This document shows positions 7,755 to 16,627 of a DNA stretch of 51,299 bases, one piece after another. Position 1 is the first letter of the stretch. Every line of letters starts with the position of its first letter. This DNA comes from Acidovorax sp. Leaf78 (GTDB lineage: Bacteria > Pseudomonadota > Gammaproteobacteria > Burkholderiales > Burkholderiaceae_C), in the NCBI RefSeq assembly GCF_001422735.1, contig NZ_LMLZ01000013.1:1-51299 (forward strand). The letters run 5' to 3'. The position numbers were made by a program, and so were the translations under genes. The notes beneath the pieces were generated by a model that was not told the DNA's origin, did not search any database, and worked only from the letters and a program-made list of their open reading frames with translations.

Positions 7755-9432
7755 GGGCGGTCTCCAGCGCAGCGGCGGCGCCTGCATCTGTGCCAGAGGG
7801 GGTCAACTGACCCTGAGCGCGGCGATGGAGCTTGCGCGCGGCGAGCACGGCGATGGCGCTGCTGGCCAGGATGGCCAGGTCCACACCGGCCACCGGCCAG
7901 TAGCCGTTGCCGATGGTGCGCAGCAGGTGGTCGCCGGTGGTCACCCAGTTGAGCAGCACCGCGGCCACGCCCAGCACGGCGATGGCCCAGCACTGCTCGG
8001 CCCAGGCCGGTGCCATGCGGGCGCTGGCGACGGGGGCGGTGCGCCAGATGCCGTGCGCAAACGCCAGGGCCCAGGCGCCCCAGAAGATGGCTTGTTCCCA
8101 GTCTCCGCGCCCGGCGAGGTCTGTGGGCAGCAGGCGGTTGCCGATGAGCATGGTCAGCGCTGCGATGACGATGCCCGTCACGGTGGACACCGCGAACGCA
8201 TCCACCCAGCGCGCACCGGTCACGCCCTGCTTGGCGTGCTGGCGCTTGCGCTTTTCCACGAAGAAGATGAAGCCGGTGGCAATGCACACGCAGCCCGACA
8301 GGCCGCCCAGCACATACAGCCAGCGCAGCAGCCAGTGGCGAAAGTGCTGCAGGTGCAGGCCGGTGAGGAAGGTGTTGACGCTGGCCACCGCGGTCTGGGG
8401 CGGGTCCTCGCGCAGCACGTCGCCGGTGCTGCCCTTGAAGTGGATGCCGTTGCCCACCAGCGCAATGCGGTCGGTGCCGGCGCGGTAGATGCTGACGTAC
8501 GCGTTGGCATCGCCCACGTGCCGCACCACCAGAAAGCCCACGTCGCCCGCCATGCCCTGCGCGGCCCATCGGCGCTGGGCTTCGGTCACCATGGTGTCCA
8601 CGGAGGCCAGGGTGCCCGGCACGTTGGCGCGGTCGTGGGGCAGGCCGGTCTCGGCGGCCTCGTGTTTTTCATGCAGCTCGTGCAACGGGTGCAACTGCGT
8701 GTGCGTGATGGGGAAGTACGTGCCGCCAAAGATCACCAGCCCCGAGAACGCGAAGATGAAGTGAAACGGGAGCGCTACCACGCCCGTGAGGTTGTGCAGG
8801 TCGAGCGCGCTGCGCTGCGTGTGCTTCTTGGGCCGAAAGGTGAACAGCTCGCGGAAGATCTTGCGGTGCATCACCACGCCGCTGACCAGGGCCACCAGCA
8901 TCATCAGGGCTGCGAACCCCACGATCCAGGTGCCCAGGCTCTTCCAGTTCAGGTTCAGGCTGTAGTGCAGCGGGTAGAAGAACTGGCTGCCGATCTTGAG
9001 GTGGTCATCGGGCAGCGAGGCCCCTGAGCGCGGGTCGATGGTGCGGTTGCCCCAGACCATGTCCTCGGGGTCCTTGGCGTTGGGCAGCTCGTAGCCCGCA
9101 AACAGGCCCAGCACCGGATCGCGGTGGGTGGTGTAGGCGCTCCAGGTGTTGATGACCGGAAAGCTCTGCGCGATGGGCCCGTTCACGCGGCTCTTGGCCG
9201 CCTCCACGTTGGCCGCATCGGGCTTCATGTCCTGGAACACCGGCTTCAGGATCTTGTCGAACGAGGGCATCGGCTGCGGCTCGAACCGGGTCGCAGGAAT
9301 CGCCCAGCGGTCGATCTCGCGGTCGAACACCGACAACGAGCCGAAGAAGAAAACGACCATCAGCACGAAGCCCAGCACCAGGCCAAACCAGGTGTGCAGC
9401 CAGGCCATGGTGAGCCGGAAATTTTGAAACAT
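7747..9432 (-). CDS. PepSY-associated membrane protein (iron-uptake linked)
   Basis: This 561-residue inner-membrane protein begins with a helix around WLHTWFGLVLGFVLMVVFF, typical of PepSY_TM proteins. A long periplasmic region containing PepSY-like segments follows, then helices at WIVGFAALMMLVALVSGVVM, ALPFHFIFAFSGLVIFGG and several near the C-terminus. Relatives are thought to act in reduction or release of iron from siderophores, though this is not proven for this branch. A good ribosome site, GAGGAGA, precedes the ATG. It is the middle gene of a three-gene operon. Confidence 0.85.
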   Translation of the reverse strand: MFQNFRLTMAWLHTWFGLVLGFVLMVVFFFGSLSVFDREIDRWAIPATRFEPQPMPSFDKILKPVFQDMKPDAANVEAAKSRVNGPIAQSFPVINTWSAYTTHRDPVLGLFAGYELPNAKDPEDMVWGNRTIDPRSGASLPDDHLKIGSQFFYPLHYSLNLNWKSLGTWIVGFAALMMLVALVSGVVMHRKIFRELFTFRPKKHTQRSALDLHNLTGVVALPFHFIFAFSGLVIFGGTYFPITHTQLHPLHELHEKHEAAETGLPHDRANVPGTLASVDTMVTEAQRRWAAQGMAGDVGFLVVRHVGDANAYVSIYRAGTDRIALVGNGIHFKGSTGDVLREDPPQTAVASVNTFLTGLHLQHFRHWLLRWLYVLGGLSGCVCIATGFIFFVEKRKRQHAKQGVTGARWVDAFAVSTVTGIVIAALTMLIGNRLLPTDLAGRGDWEQAIFWGAWALAFAHGIWRTAPVASARMAPAWAEQCWAIAVLGVAAVLLNWVTTGDHLLRTIGNGYWPVAGVDLAILASSAIAVLAARKLHRRAQGQLTPSGTDAGAAAALETARA

Positions 9433-9459
9433 GGGACCTATCTCCTCAAGGCGTGCAGG

Positions 9460-9756
9460 TCACAGAATGGCGCGCTGCACCAGCCAGGCCGCGCCGGTCA
9501 TCACCGCGCCGCCACCCGCCAGCACCAGCCACACGCGCTTGACGCTCGCCGCCGCAAAGGCCCACACAAAGGCCACCAGAAAGATGATGAAACCCACGAT
9601 GTAGCCCAGCGCCTCGGCGTCGTGGAACTCCATGCGGGCCGCGAACAGCAGGCCGATGGCCAGCGCGATGAAGCCCCAGGTGAAGGCATAACCGCCCAGC
9701 ACCCCCGCTGCGATGCGCGAAACGATGTTCAGGCGGGAGACTGCGCTGGTGGCCAT
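9460..9756 (-). CDS. DUF3649 membrane protein
   Basis: This 98-residue protein has three hydrophobic helices: GGYAFTWGFIALAIGLLFAA, IVGFIIFLVAFVWAF and VWLVLAGGGAVMTGAAWLV. The sequence SRIAAGVLGGYAFTWG is characteristic of DUF3649, which usually precedes PepSY membrane genes in iron-regulated operons. It is the first gene of this operon, 27 bases ahead of the PepSY gene. No TonB-dependent receptor lies in the window next to it. Confidence 0.85.
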   Translation of the reverse strand: MATSAVSRLNIVSRIAAGVLGGYAFTWGFIALAIGLLFAARMEFHDAEALGYIVGFIIFLVAFVWAFAAASVKRVWLVLAGGGAVMTGAAWLVQRAIL

Positions 9757-9783
9757 GGGTGCGAAGATGCGAGTGGGATTGTG

Positions 9784-9804
9784 GATGAGACTGATTCGTA
9801 ATTA
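9784..9804 (-). promoter_or_regulatory. Possible Fur box upstream of the DUF3649 operon
   Basis: On the plus strand GATGAGACTGATTCGTAATT, and its reverse complement, partly match the Fur consensus (about 13 of 19 with one gap). It lies about 30 bases upstream of the DUF3649 start, a suitable operator position. The match is moderate, so this is a suggestion. Confidence 0.35.
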
Positions 9805-10013
9805 TGCCGTCCCTCGACCGATTACCCCATGGATGCCATGGTGATTGGGCGTCTTGCGGCGGCTGTGCGGCGCGCCGGAGGCGGGCGCTCTGCGCGCGTT
9901 TCGCAGGCCGCGTGCCGTCCTAGAATCGGCATTTCCGGTACCCCGGTCCCGCGCGCCGCCGGCGTGCGGTGGCGCGGGTCTCTTCTCCACCACCTCCTGT
10001 CACGCCAATAAGA

Positions 10014-11408
10014 ATGAAACGATTGCCCACCCTTGTGGAAGGTTTGGACGAGATCCTCAACGGCGGTCTGTTCGAGGGCGGCGTGTACATCTTCGAGGGC
10101 CCGCCCGGGGTCGGCAAGACCACGCTGGCCAACCAGATCGCCTACACGCTGGCCCGGCGCGAGATCCGCACGCTGTACGTCACCATGCTGGCCGAATCCC
10201 ATGCGCGCATGCTGCAGCACATGGAGCAGCAGATCTTCTTCGACCAGCAGGAAGTCAGCGCCACCGTGTTCTACGTGAGCGGCTACCGCGAGCTGGAGCA
10301 GGGCGGCCTCAAGTCCGTCGTCGAGCTGCTGCGCGCCGAGCTGATGCGCCACCGGGCATCGCTGCTCGTCATCGACGGCCTGGTGGTCAACAGCCTGGAG
10401 ACCATGACCAACGACTCCGTGCGCCAGTTCGTGCACGAGCTGCAAAGCCTGGTCAGCGCCATGTCCTGCACCAGCCTCGTTCTCACCAGCGGCAACGGCA
10501 ACGCGCTGAGCGCAGAGCAGACCATGGTGGACGGCATCTTCTCGTTCGAGGACCACGGCTTTCATTGGCGTGCAGAGCGCCGCATGCAGGTGCGCAAGTT
10601 CCGCGGCAGCCAGATCATCCGCGGGCAGCACACGTTCTGCATCTCCACGCAGGGCCTGCAGTTCTTTCCGCGGCTGGAGAGCCTGCCGCTCACCGGCACC
10701 CACGCGAAACTGGGCAAGACCGCCATCTCCACCGGCATGCCCGCGCTCGACGGCGTCCTACACGGCCGCGGCATCCTGACCGGCAGTGCGTCAGCGGTGA
10801 TAGGGCAAACTGGCACAGGAAAAACCACATTGGCTCTGGCCTTTGCCGCCTGCTCCACACCCGACGCGCCAGGCTTGGTGCTTTCGTGCACGGAACTGGG
10901 CAGCGACCTGCGCCAGCTCGGCTCGGAACTGGGGCTCGGCATCGAGGCCGCGGTCGCCTCCGGGGCCCTGTCGATCAGGAACCTGGGACACGAGGACGAG
11001 TCGATGGACGAGATGGGCCACAAACTGCTGCGATTGGTCGATGAGCTGAAGATTCGGCGGCTGGTCGTGGATGGGGTTGCCGGGCTGGCGGACACCCTGG
11101 CGTTTCCGGAGCGTGGCTACCGGTTCCTGGGCCGGCTGCTCATCGAGTTGCGGCTGCGCGGTGTGACATCGTTGTTCACGGTCGATCCGGATGCGCTGGC
11201 CGTGGCGGCAGGAACGCCGCTTGCAGATGGCGTGACGGGCTGGTTCGACAACGTGTTCACGTTCGAGACGGTGCCCACGCGCGACAGAAAGGTGGACCAG
11301 CGTGTCCTCACGATCGGCAAGGTGCGTGGAGGCGGCGGCGGGGCCACGCAGTCGACCGTCGACTTGTTCGTTTCATTCTCCAAGGCCGCTGAGCCCTCAG
11401 CCGTTTAA
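10014..11408 (+). CDS. KaiC-like double-domain RecA-type ATPase
   Basis: This 464-residue protein has two RecA-like domains arranged as in KaiC. Domain 1 has Walker A GPPGVGKTT (residues 29-37), a glutamate at 61 and Walker B aspartate 121. Domain 2 has GQTGTGKTT (264-272), glutamate 294 and Walker B aspartate 353. In cyanobacterial KaiC both domains form hexameric rings, and domain 2 autophosphorylates on adjacent Ser and Thr. By manual alignment the matching site here reads V-T-G (T408, G409), so at most one phosphate acceptor remains. Non-cyanobacterial relatives are thought to be signalling ATPases. The receiver gene starts 17 bases later, which suggests a joint role. A longer start at 9969 is possible, but ATG 10014 fits the family N-terminus. 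Confidence 0.85.
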   Translation: MKRLPTLVEGLDEILNGGLFEGGVYIFEGPPGVGKTTLANQIAYTLARREIRTLYVTMLAESHARMLQHMEQQIFFDQQEVSATVFYVSGYRELEQGGLKSVVELLRAELMRHRASLLVIDGLVVNSLETMTNDSVRQFVHELQSLVSAMSCTSLVLTSGNGNALSAEQTMVDGIFSFEDHGFHWRAERRMQVRKFRGSQIIRGQHTFCISTQGLQFFPRLESLPLTGTHAKLGKTAISTGMPALDGVLHGRGILTGSASAVIGQTGTGKTTLALAFAACSTPDAPGLVLSCTELGSDLRQLGSELGLGIEAAVASGALSIRNLGHEDESMDEMGHKLLRLVDELKIRRLVVDGVAGLADTLAFPERGYRFLGRLLIELRLRGVTSLFTVDPDALAVAAGTPLADGVTGWFDNVFTFETVPTRDRKVDQRVLTIGKVRGGGGGATQSTVDLFVSFSKAAEPSAV

Positions 11409-11424
11409 ATGAAAGATCGTCTCG

Positions 11425-11871
11425 ATGAAACTAGTTCTGATTGTCGAGGACGAATATGGGAACGCCGAAGTGCTGCAACTCCTGCTCGAAGCGGAGGGCT
11501 ATCGCGTCGCCGTGGCGTCCAATGGCAAGCACGCGCTGGACATACTGCAAACCGGTGAGCACCCTGCGCTGATCCTGTCGGACTTCATGATGCCCATCAT
11601 GAATGGCGGTGAGTTCGGCACCGTGTTGAAGCAACATGCCACGCTGGGCCAGATCCCATTCGTGTTCATGAGTGGAACCAGCGAGGACGTGGTGCGGCGC
11701 GTCTTCCAGGGCTACGACGCCTTCCTGGTCAAGCCTATCGAGCTCGACAGCCTGCTGGCCGTCGTCAAGCGCTTGGTAGAAGAAGGTCCGCAGCGCCAGT
11801 CCAGCGCCGAACGGGTGGAAGCATCGACGCGCCAGGTGCTGCAAGGCATGCGCGTACCACCCCGCGACTGA
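11425..11871 (+). CDS. Stand-alone response regulator receiver protein
   Basis: This 148-residue protein consists of one receiver (REC) domain with a short tail. The acidic pair E8/D9 (IVEDE), phosphoacceptor D53 (LSDFMMP), S83 and K103 (VKPIE) form the usual active site. There is no DNA-binding or enzyme output domain, so it probably acts through protein contacts. It lies 17 bases after the KaiC-like gene and is likely co-transcribed. The C-terminal tail of about 30 charged residues is unassigned. No histidine kinase is nearby. Confidence 0.9.
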   Translation: MKLVLIVEDEYGNAEVLQLLLEAEGYRVAVASNGKHALDILQTGEHPALILSDFMMPIMNGGEFGTVLKQHATLGQIPFVFMSGTSEDVVRRVFQGYDAFLVKPIELDSLLAVVKRLVEEGPQRQSSAERVEASTRQVLQGMRVPPRD

Positions 11872-11980
11872 CGCGGCCCCGTGCCGCGCTGGTGCACCCC
11901 ATCGCGGCGTCACGGCCATCGCCGTGCCATGCCAGAGTGATGTCGGCGATCGCGGCGATCGCATCGCCTGCGTTGACGGG

Positions 11981-12883
11981 TCAGACCACGCTGCGGTGCC
12001 GCTCGATGCAGGTGTCCAGCGTCTCCTCGCCCGTGCGCTGCCACCAGTCCAGCGCCGAGAAAATCTCCACCTCGGAATAGCCCGCAAAGCCCGCAGCCTC
12101 CACCCACTGGCGGATCTTCTTTAGCTCGATCACGCCGTCGCCCATCATCCCCCGGTCACTGAGCAAGTCGCGCGTGGGCAGGCGCCAGTCGCAGACGTGA
12201 AAGGCCAGCAGGCGCTCCTTGCCGGCGCGTGCGATCTGCTGCTGTAGCTTGGGGTCCCACCACACGTGGTACACGTCCAGGGCCACGCCCAGCGCGGCTT
12301 GCCGTGCGTCTCCAGTCGCGCCGGTGGCGAGCGGGTCCAGCGCATCGCAGATGTCGAGCGCGTGCTCCAGCGTGTTGATGCAGGCGCGGTCGGCCGCCTG
12401 CATGGGGTGCAGCGGCTCGATGGCCAGCGGCATGCCCACCTGGCGCGCGTACTCCAAGGATGCGGCGATGCCGTCGACCACCTCGCTGCGCGCACGGGCG
12501 AGGTCGGTGTAGTGCGGCGTGCCGTCGAGCGCACCGGGCAGCGCACCCACCACCAGCACCAGGCAGGCGGCGTTCAGCGTCTTGGCCTCGTCGATGGCGC
12601 GGCGGTTGTCGTCGAGCGCGGCGCGCAGGCCCGCTGCGTCCGCGGCCGGGAAGAACCCCCCGCGGCAGTAGCCCGACAGCTCCATGCCGTGGGCGCGCAG
12701 CTGGCGCGCGGTGGCATCGAGCCCGGCCGCCGCCACCTGGTCGCGCCAGGGGCTGATGGCGCGGATGCCGCGCTCCGCGCACTGGTCGATGATGCGTGCG
12801 AGCGGCACTTCCGCACCCTGCTGCTTGCGCACGGTGGCGGTGTTGATGGAGAGCCAGCGGTGGTCTTGGGTGAAATCGCGCAT
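11981..12883 (-). CDS. Sugar phosphate isomerase/epimerase (TIM barrel, AP-endonuclease 2 family)
   Basis: This 300-residue protein has the xylose-isomerase-like TIM barrel. Probable metal ligands are the glutamate in LAIEPLHP, aspartate and histidine in ALDVYHVWWDP, the histidine in LLAFHVCDW, and the late glutamate in YSEVEIFS. Such enzymes isomerise, epimerise or dehydrate sugars, inosose or keto-glycoside intermediates. It is the last gene of the TetR-linked operon, five bases after the DUF993 gene, so it probably acts in the same pathway. The substrate is not evident from sequence. Confidence 0.85.
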   Translation of the reverse strand: MRDFTQDHRWLSINTATVRKQQGAEVPLARIIDQCAERGIRAISPWRDQVAAAGLDATARQLRAHGMELSGYCRGGFFPAADAAGLRAALDDNRRAIDEAKTLNAACLVLVVGALPGALDGTPHYTDLARARSEVVDGIAASLEYARQVGMPLAIEPLHPMQAADRACINTLEHALDICDALDPLATGATGDARQAALGVALDVYHVWWDPKLQQQIARAGKERLLAFHVCDWRLPTRDLLSDRGMMGDGVIELKKIRQWVEAAGFAGYSEVEIFSALDWWQRTGEETLDTCIERHRSVV

Positions 12884-12888
12884 GGTGG

Positions 12889-14100
12889 TCAGGCGCTCAC
12901 GCCATGCAATGCCAGCAGATGGCCCATGCGCTGCACCGCCAGCTCGGGCTGCTCCAGCAGGTCGGCCTGGTCGGCCAGCCGGAACAGCTCGGCAAAGTGC
13001 ACCAGCGAACGCGTGCTCTGCTGCCCGCCCACCATGGTGAAGTGGCTCTGGTGCCCGTTGAGCCAGGCCATGAAGACCACGCCGGTTTTGTAGAACCGCG
13101 TGGGCGCCGCGAAGATGTGGCGCGACAGCGGCACCGTGGGCCCCAGGATGGCGTGGAAGCGCGCCGTGTCGCCCGCGGCCAGGGCGGCCAGCGCCGCGCT
13201 GGCGGCCGGTGCGATGGCGTCGAAGATGCCCAGCAGCGCATCGCTCTGGCCCTGGCGCGGCGTGCCGCCCGCGCCGTCGCCGGCGATGAGTTCCGCGTAG
13301 TTGAAATCGTCGCCGGTGTACATGCGCACGCCCTGGCCGTCGGTGCCGCCGGTGGCGGGCAGGCGGCGGCGCATGGCGACTTCCTTGTCCTTGTCGAGCA
13401 GCGAGATCTTGATGCCGTCGACCTTGTCCGGGTGCGCGGCGATCACGGCCAGGGCGGTGTCCATGGCCGCATCCACGTCGCGCGAGCCCCAGTAGCCCGC
13501 GAGCGCCGGGTCGAACATGTCGCCCAGCCAGTGCAGCACCACGGGCTGCTGTGCCTGCGAGAGGATGCGGTCGTACACACGCTCGTAGTCGGCGGGGCTC
13601 TGCGCCACGCGGGCCAGCGCCCGGCTGGCCATCACGATGAGTTTGCCTCCCAGCTTCTCGATGGCTTCCATCTGCTCCTCATAGCCGCGGATCACGTCGT
13701 CCACGGACTTGACCTCGTCGAGTACCAGGTGGTCCGTGCCGCAGCCCGAGGCCACCAGCGCGCCGTGGCCGAAGTCGCGCGCCGCGTCCAGCGAGCGGCG
13801 GATCAGCTCCAGCGACGTCGGCCAGTCCAGCCCCATGCCGCGCTGCGCGGTGTCCATGGCCTCGGCCACGCCCAGGCCCAGCGACCACAGGCGCTGGCGG
13901 TAGGCAATCGTCGCGTCCCAGTCCACCGCGCACTGCAGCCACGGGTCGATCGCGGCCAGCGGGTTGGCCACCACGTGGGCGGCCGAGTAGGCGATGCGGT
14001 TGAACGCCGCGCCTTGCTGCGGCACGACCGGCGGGCGGCCTTGCAGGGTGTAGGGGCTGATGCGGCCATCGGCCGTGGGCAAGGGGAGGCTAAGGGCCAT
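12889..14100 (-). CDS. DUF993 protein (dihydrodipicolinate synthase-like aldolase fold)
   Basis: This protein of about 403 residues matches DUF993, a group with a distant dihydrodipicolinate synthase/aldolase TIM barrel. Recognisable segments are FNRIAYSAAHVVANPL and VASGCGTDHL, then PVVLHWLGDMFDPAL and VDGIKISLLDKDKEV, where the lysine in GIKIS sits where aldolases of this superfamily form the Schiff base. I infer carbon-carbon bond cleavage or formation on a keto acid or keto-sugar. It lies between a Gfo/Idh dehydrogenase and a TIM-barrel isomerase. ATG 14100 is chosen; a TTG at 14124 would add eight residues. Confidence 0.8.
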   Translation of the reverse strand: MALSLPLPTADGRISPYTLQGRPPVVPQQGAAFNRIAYSAAHVVANPLAAIDPWLQCAVDWDATIAYRQRLWSLGLGVAEAMDTAQRGMGLDWPTSLELIRRSLDAARDFGHGALVASGCGTDHLVLDEVKSVDDVIRGYEEQMEAIEKLGGKLIVMASRALARVAQSPADYERVYDRILSQAQQPVVLHWLGDMFDPALAGYWGSRDVDAAMDTALAVIAAHPDKVDGIKISLLDKDKEVAMRRRLPATGGTDGQGVRMYTGDDFNYAELIAGDGAGGTPRQGQSDALLGIFDAIAPAASAALAALAAGDTARFHAILGPTVPLSRHIFAAPTRFYKTGVVFMAWLNGHQSHFTMVGGQQSTRSLVHFAELFRLADQADLLEQPELAVQRMGHLLALHGVSA

Positions 14101-14130
14101 GGTGTGCTCGCGGATTGAAGTCAAAATGCT

Positions 14131-14176
14131 GCCTGCCGCTTGATGAGTAAGCGCTAGCAGCTATTAAATTGATAGT
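14131..14176 (-). repeat. AT-core/AGCGCT intergenic repeat, copy 2
   Basis: On the minus strand ACTATCAATTTAATAGCTG runs into CTAGCGCTT and a second imperfect arm, AAGCGGCAGGC. It lies inside the operon, between the Gfo/Idh and DUF993 genes, and may form a hairpin in the transcript. Confidence 0.75.
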
Positions 14177-14194
14177 GATTGCCTTTGGTAGCCG

Positions 14195-15358
14195 TCACGC
14201 CTGCAATGGCGCCACGTCCACCCAGCGGCGTTCCTTCCAGCTCTCCAGGGCCGCTTCGACCAGCTGCACGCCCTTGGCGCCTTCGGGCAGGGTCCAGCGG
14301 TACGGTGCGTCTTCCACCACGTGGCGGATGAAGTGCTCCCACTGGATCTTGAAGCCGTTGTCGTAGACCTGCGAGTCCGGAATCTCCTGCCACTGGTCGA
14401 AGAAGTTCATGGTCTGCTTCTCGTCGGGGTTCCACACCGGGCGCGGCGTGGCAACGCGGCTCTGCGCGCGGCAGCTGGAGAGGCCCGCAACGGCCGAGCC
14501 ATCGGTGCCGTCCACGTGGAAGGTCACGAGGTCGTCGCGCCGCACGCGCGTGGCCCAGCTCATGTTCAGCTGCGCGATCACCGGCTCGCCGTTGTGGCCG
14601 GTCAGTTCGCAGGTGGCATAGGCCGCATCATCGGCCGTGGCCTGGTACGGCTGGCCGGCCTCGTCCCAGCGGGTGGGGATGTGCGTGGCACCGATGCAAG
14701 ACACCGACTTCACCTCGCCGAACAGGTTATCCAGCACGTAGCGCCAGTGGCACATCATGTCCAGGATCATGCCGCCGCCGTCTTCGGTGCGATAGTTCCA
14801 GCTCGGCCGCTGGATGGGCTGCAGGTCGCCTTCGAAGACCCAGTAGCCGAACTCCAGGCGCACGCTCAGCATGCGGCCGAAGAAGCCCGCGCGGCGCAGC
14901 ATGTCGAGCTTGCGCAGGCCGGGCAAAAAGAGCTTGTCCTGCACCGCGCCGTGCTTGAGGCCCGAGCCCGAGGCCAGGCGCGCAATCTCCACCGCCTCGT
15001 TCAGGTTGGTGGCAATCGGCTTTTCGCAGTACACATGCTTGCCCGCGCGGATCGCCTTGGCCAGCAGTGTGGGGCGCATCTGCGTGGTGCCGGCGTCGAA
15101 GAACACCGTGTCCTCGGGGTTGGCCAGGGCGGCGTCCAGGTCGGTACCCCAGCGCGCGATGCCGTGGGCTTTGGCCAGCGCCTCCATCTTCTCGGCATTG
15201 CGGCCGATGAGGATGGGGTCGGGCATCACGCGATTGCCATTGGAGAGCACCACGCCGCCCTGCGCGCGGATCGCGCAGATGGAGCGGATCAAATGCTGGT
15301 TCATGCCCATGCGGCCGGTAACGCCGTGCATGATGAGTCCGAGTCGTTGGGTTGCCAT
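14195..15358 (-). CDS. Gfo/Idh/MocA family oxidoreductase
   Basis: This 387-residue NAD(P)-dependent dehydrogenase has an N-terminal Rossmann domain with GVTGRMG near residue 12. The signature AGKHVYCEKPIATNLNEA contains the conserved EKP lysine. The C-terminal alpha/beta domain has GGGMILDMMCHWRYVLD, with the substrate-site histidine. Such enzymes oxidise sugars, inositols or related alcohols, often at C3. It is between the binding-protein gene and DUF993 in an operon and may carry out the oxidative step. ATG 15358 is preferred; a 15415 start would add a poorly conserved leader. Confidence 0.88.
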   Translation of the reverse strand: MATQRLGLIMHGVTGRMGMNQHLIRSICAIRAQGGVVLSNGNRVMPDPILIGRNAEKMEALAKAHGIARWGTDLDAALANPEDTVFFDAGTTQMRPTLLAKAIRAGKHVYCEKPIATNLNEAVEIARLASGSGLKHGAVQDKLFLPGLRKLDMLRRAGFFGRMLSVRLEFGYWVFEGDLQPIQRPSWNYRTEDGGGMILDMMCHWRYVLDNLFGEVKSVSCIGATHIPTRWDEAGQPYQATADDAAYATCELTGHNGEPVIAQLNMSWATRVRRDDLVTFHVDGTDGSAVAGLSSCRAQSRVATPRPVWNPDEKQTMNFFDQWQEIPDSQVYDNGFKIQWEHFIRHVVEDAPYRWTLPEGAKGVQLVEAALESWKERRWVDVAPLQA

Positions 15359-15510
15359 GGCGGTGGTGCTTTCGTTCAGTTCTAAGGTTGCGAATAGAGA
15401 AGAAAAAATGGGCAAAGCGCGGCCCGCACGCCCCGCGAATGCAGGGCGCTGCTGACGGGGTCACTGCATCGCGGTATTCACCGCGCGCTGCGTGCCCTGA
15501 CGGATCGTGT

Positions 15511-16503
15511 TTACTGCGCGGGCTGCAAACCTGCGGCTTTCACCAGCGTGGCGTTGCTCTTGATCTCGTCCTTGATGTAGGCATCGAACTGCTCGGGCTT
15601 GAGCGTCCAGGCATCGGCGCCGAGCTTCAGGAAGCGTTCCTTCACCTCGGGCGTGGCCAGCGCCTTGACCACCTCGTCGTGCAGGCGGTTGACGATGTCG
15701 CGCGGCGTCTTGGCCGGCACCATCATCCCGATCCAGAAGTTGAACTCCGAGCCGGGCACGCCGGCCTCGGCCGTGGTGGGCACATCGGGCAGGGCGGCGG
15801 CTCGCTTGGGCGAGCCCACGGCCAGCGCCAGCAGCTGGCCGTCCTTGATCTGGCCGATGACGGGCGCAATGGGCGAGAAGTAGTAGTCCACGCGGCCCGA
15901 CAGCACCTCGGTCACGGCCTCGGCCGAGCCCTTGAAGGGGATGTTCTGCGCGTCGATCTTGGCGGCCAGCTTGAACTTCTCGGCGTTCAAATGCGTGGCA
16001 CTGCCCTGGCCGGCCGAGGCGAAGTTCACCGTGCCCGGCTTGGCCTTGGCCGTGGCCACCAGATCCTGCAGCGTCTTGATGCCCTTGGCGGGCGAGATCA
16101 CCAGCGCGTTGGGCAGCGACGAGATCGGCGTCACGCCCGCGAAGTCGCCCACGGTATCGAACGGCAGCTTGGCGAAGGTCGAGGGGCTCACGGTGTGCGA
16201 CGACGAATGGATCATCACCGTGTAGCCGTCCGGCGCGGCCGTGGCAACGGCCTGCTGCCCGATGGTGCCGCTGGCGCCGCCGCGGTTGTCCACCACCAGG
16301 GTCTGTCCCATGCTCTGCCCCATCTTGTCGGCAATGGCGCGCGCAATGATGTCGGTGGTGCTGCCCGCCGCGAACGGCACGATCACGCGCACCGGTTTGG
16401 TCGGGTAGCTGCCTTGCGCCAAAGCGCCGAAGGACAGGGTGGTGAGCGCGGCCGCCGCCAGGGCGGTGGCCGCTGCGCGGCGGGTGGTGCGGGTGATGGG
16501 CAT
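15511..16503 (-). CDS. Bug-family tripartite tricarboxylate transporter substrate-binding protein
   Basis: This periplasmic binding protein of 330 residues starts after a GGAG ribosome site at ATG 16503. The signal peptide ends AFGALAQG or ALA-Q, and the mature protein opens YPTKPVRVIVPFAAGSTTD, the Bug (TctC) hallmark. The second conserved block is VPTTAEAGVPG. Bug proteins bind carboxylates, amino acids or other small ligands. No TctA/TctB membrane genes are nearby, as is common for the many orphan Bug proteins of Burkholderiales, so it may share a transporter or serve in sensing. It leads the operon and has a palindrome just upstream. Confidence 0.9.
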   Translation of the reverse strand: MPITRTTRRAAATALAAAALTTLSFGALAQGSYPTKPVRVIVPFAAGSTTDIIARAIADKMGQSMGQTLVVDNRGGASGTIGQQAVATAAPDGYTVMIHSSSHTVSPSTFAKLPFDTVGDFAGVTPISSLPNALVISPAKGIKTLQDLVATAKAKPGTVNFASAGQGSATHLNAEKFKLAAKIDAQNIPFKGSAEAVTEVLSGRVDYYFSPIAPVIGQIKDGQLLALAVGSPKRAAALPDVPTTAEAGVPGSEFNFWIGMMVPAKTPRDIVNRLHDEVVKALATPEVKERFLKLGADAWTLKPEQFDAYIKDEIKSNATLVKAAGLQPAQ

Positions 16504-16541
16504 GGATTTGTCTCCGTTGGCAGGCTTGGACTTGCTCTTTA

Positions 16542-16559
16542 ATTCACTGATTGGTGAAT
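16542..16559. promoter_or_regulatory. Palindromic operator of the Bug-led operon
   Basis: ATTCACTGATTGGTGAAT is a perfect 6-6-6 inverted repeat, 38 bases upstream of the Bug start. It matches GTTCACTATCTGGTTAAC at 17437-17454 in 12 of 18 positions, including TTCACT and GGT. It is probably the TetR binding site. Confidence 0.65.
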
Positions 16560-16627
16560 AGAGTGCATTTTTGAGGAATGCGCTGCGCACGTCAACGCGC
16601 TGTGACTGCCAAGGTTTAGGGGTTTAC

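Noticed and set aside
7402..9027. 541-codon open frame opposite the PepSY and DUF3325 genes
   Set aside because: The minus-strand genes have membrane helices and family motifs; this frame does not.
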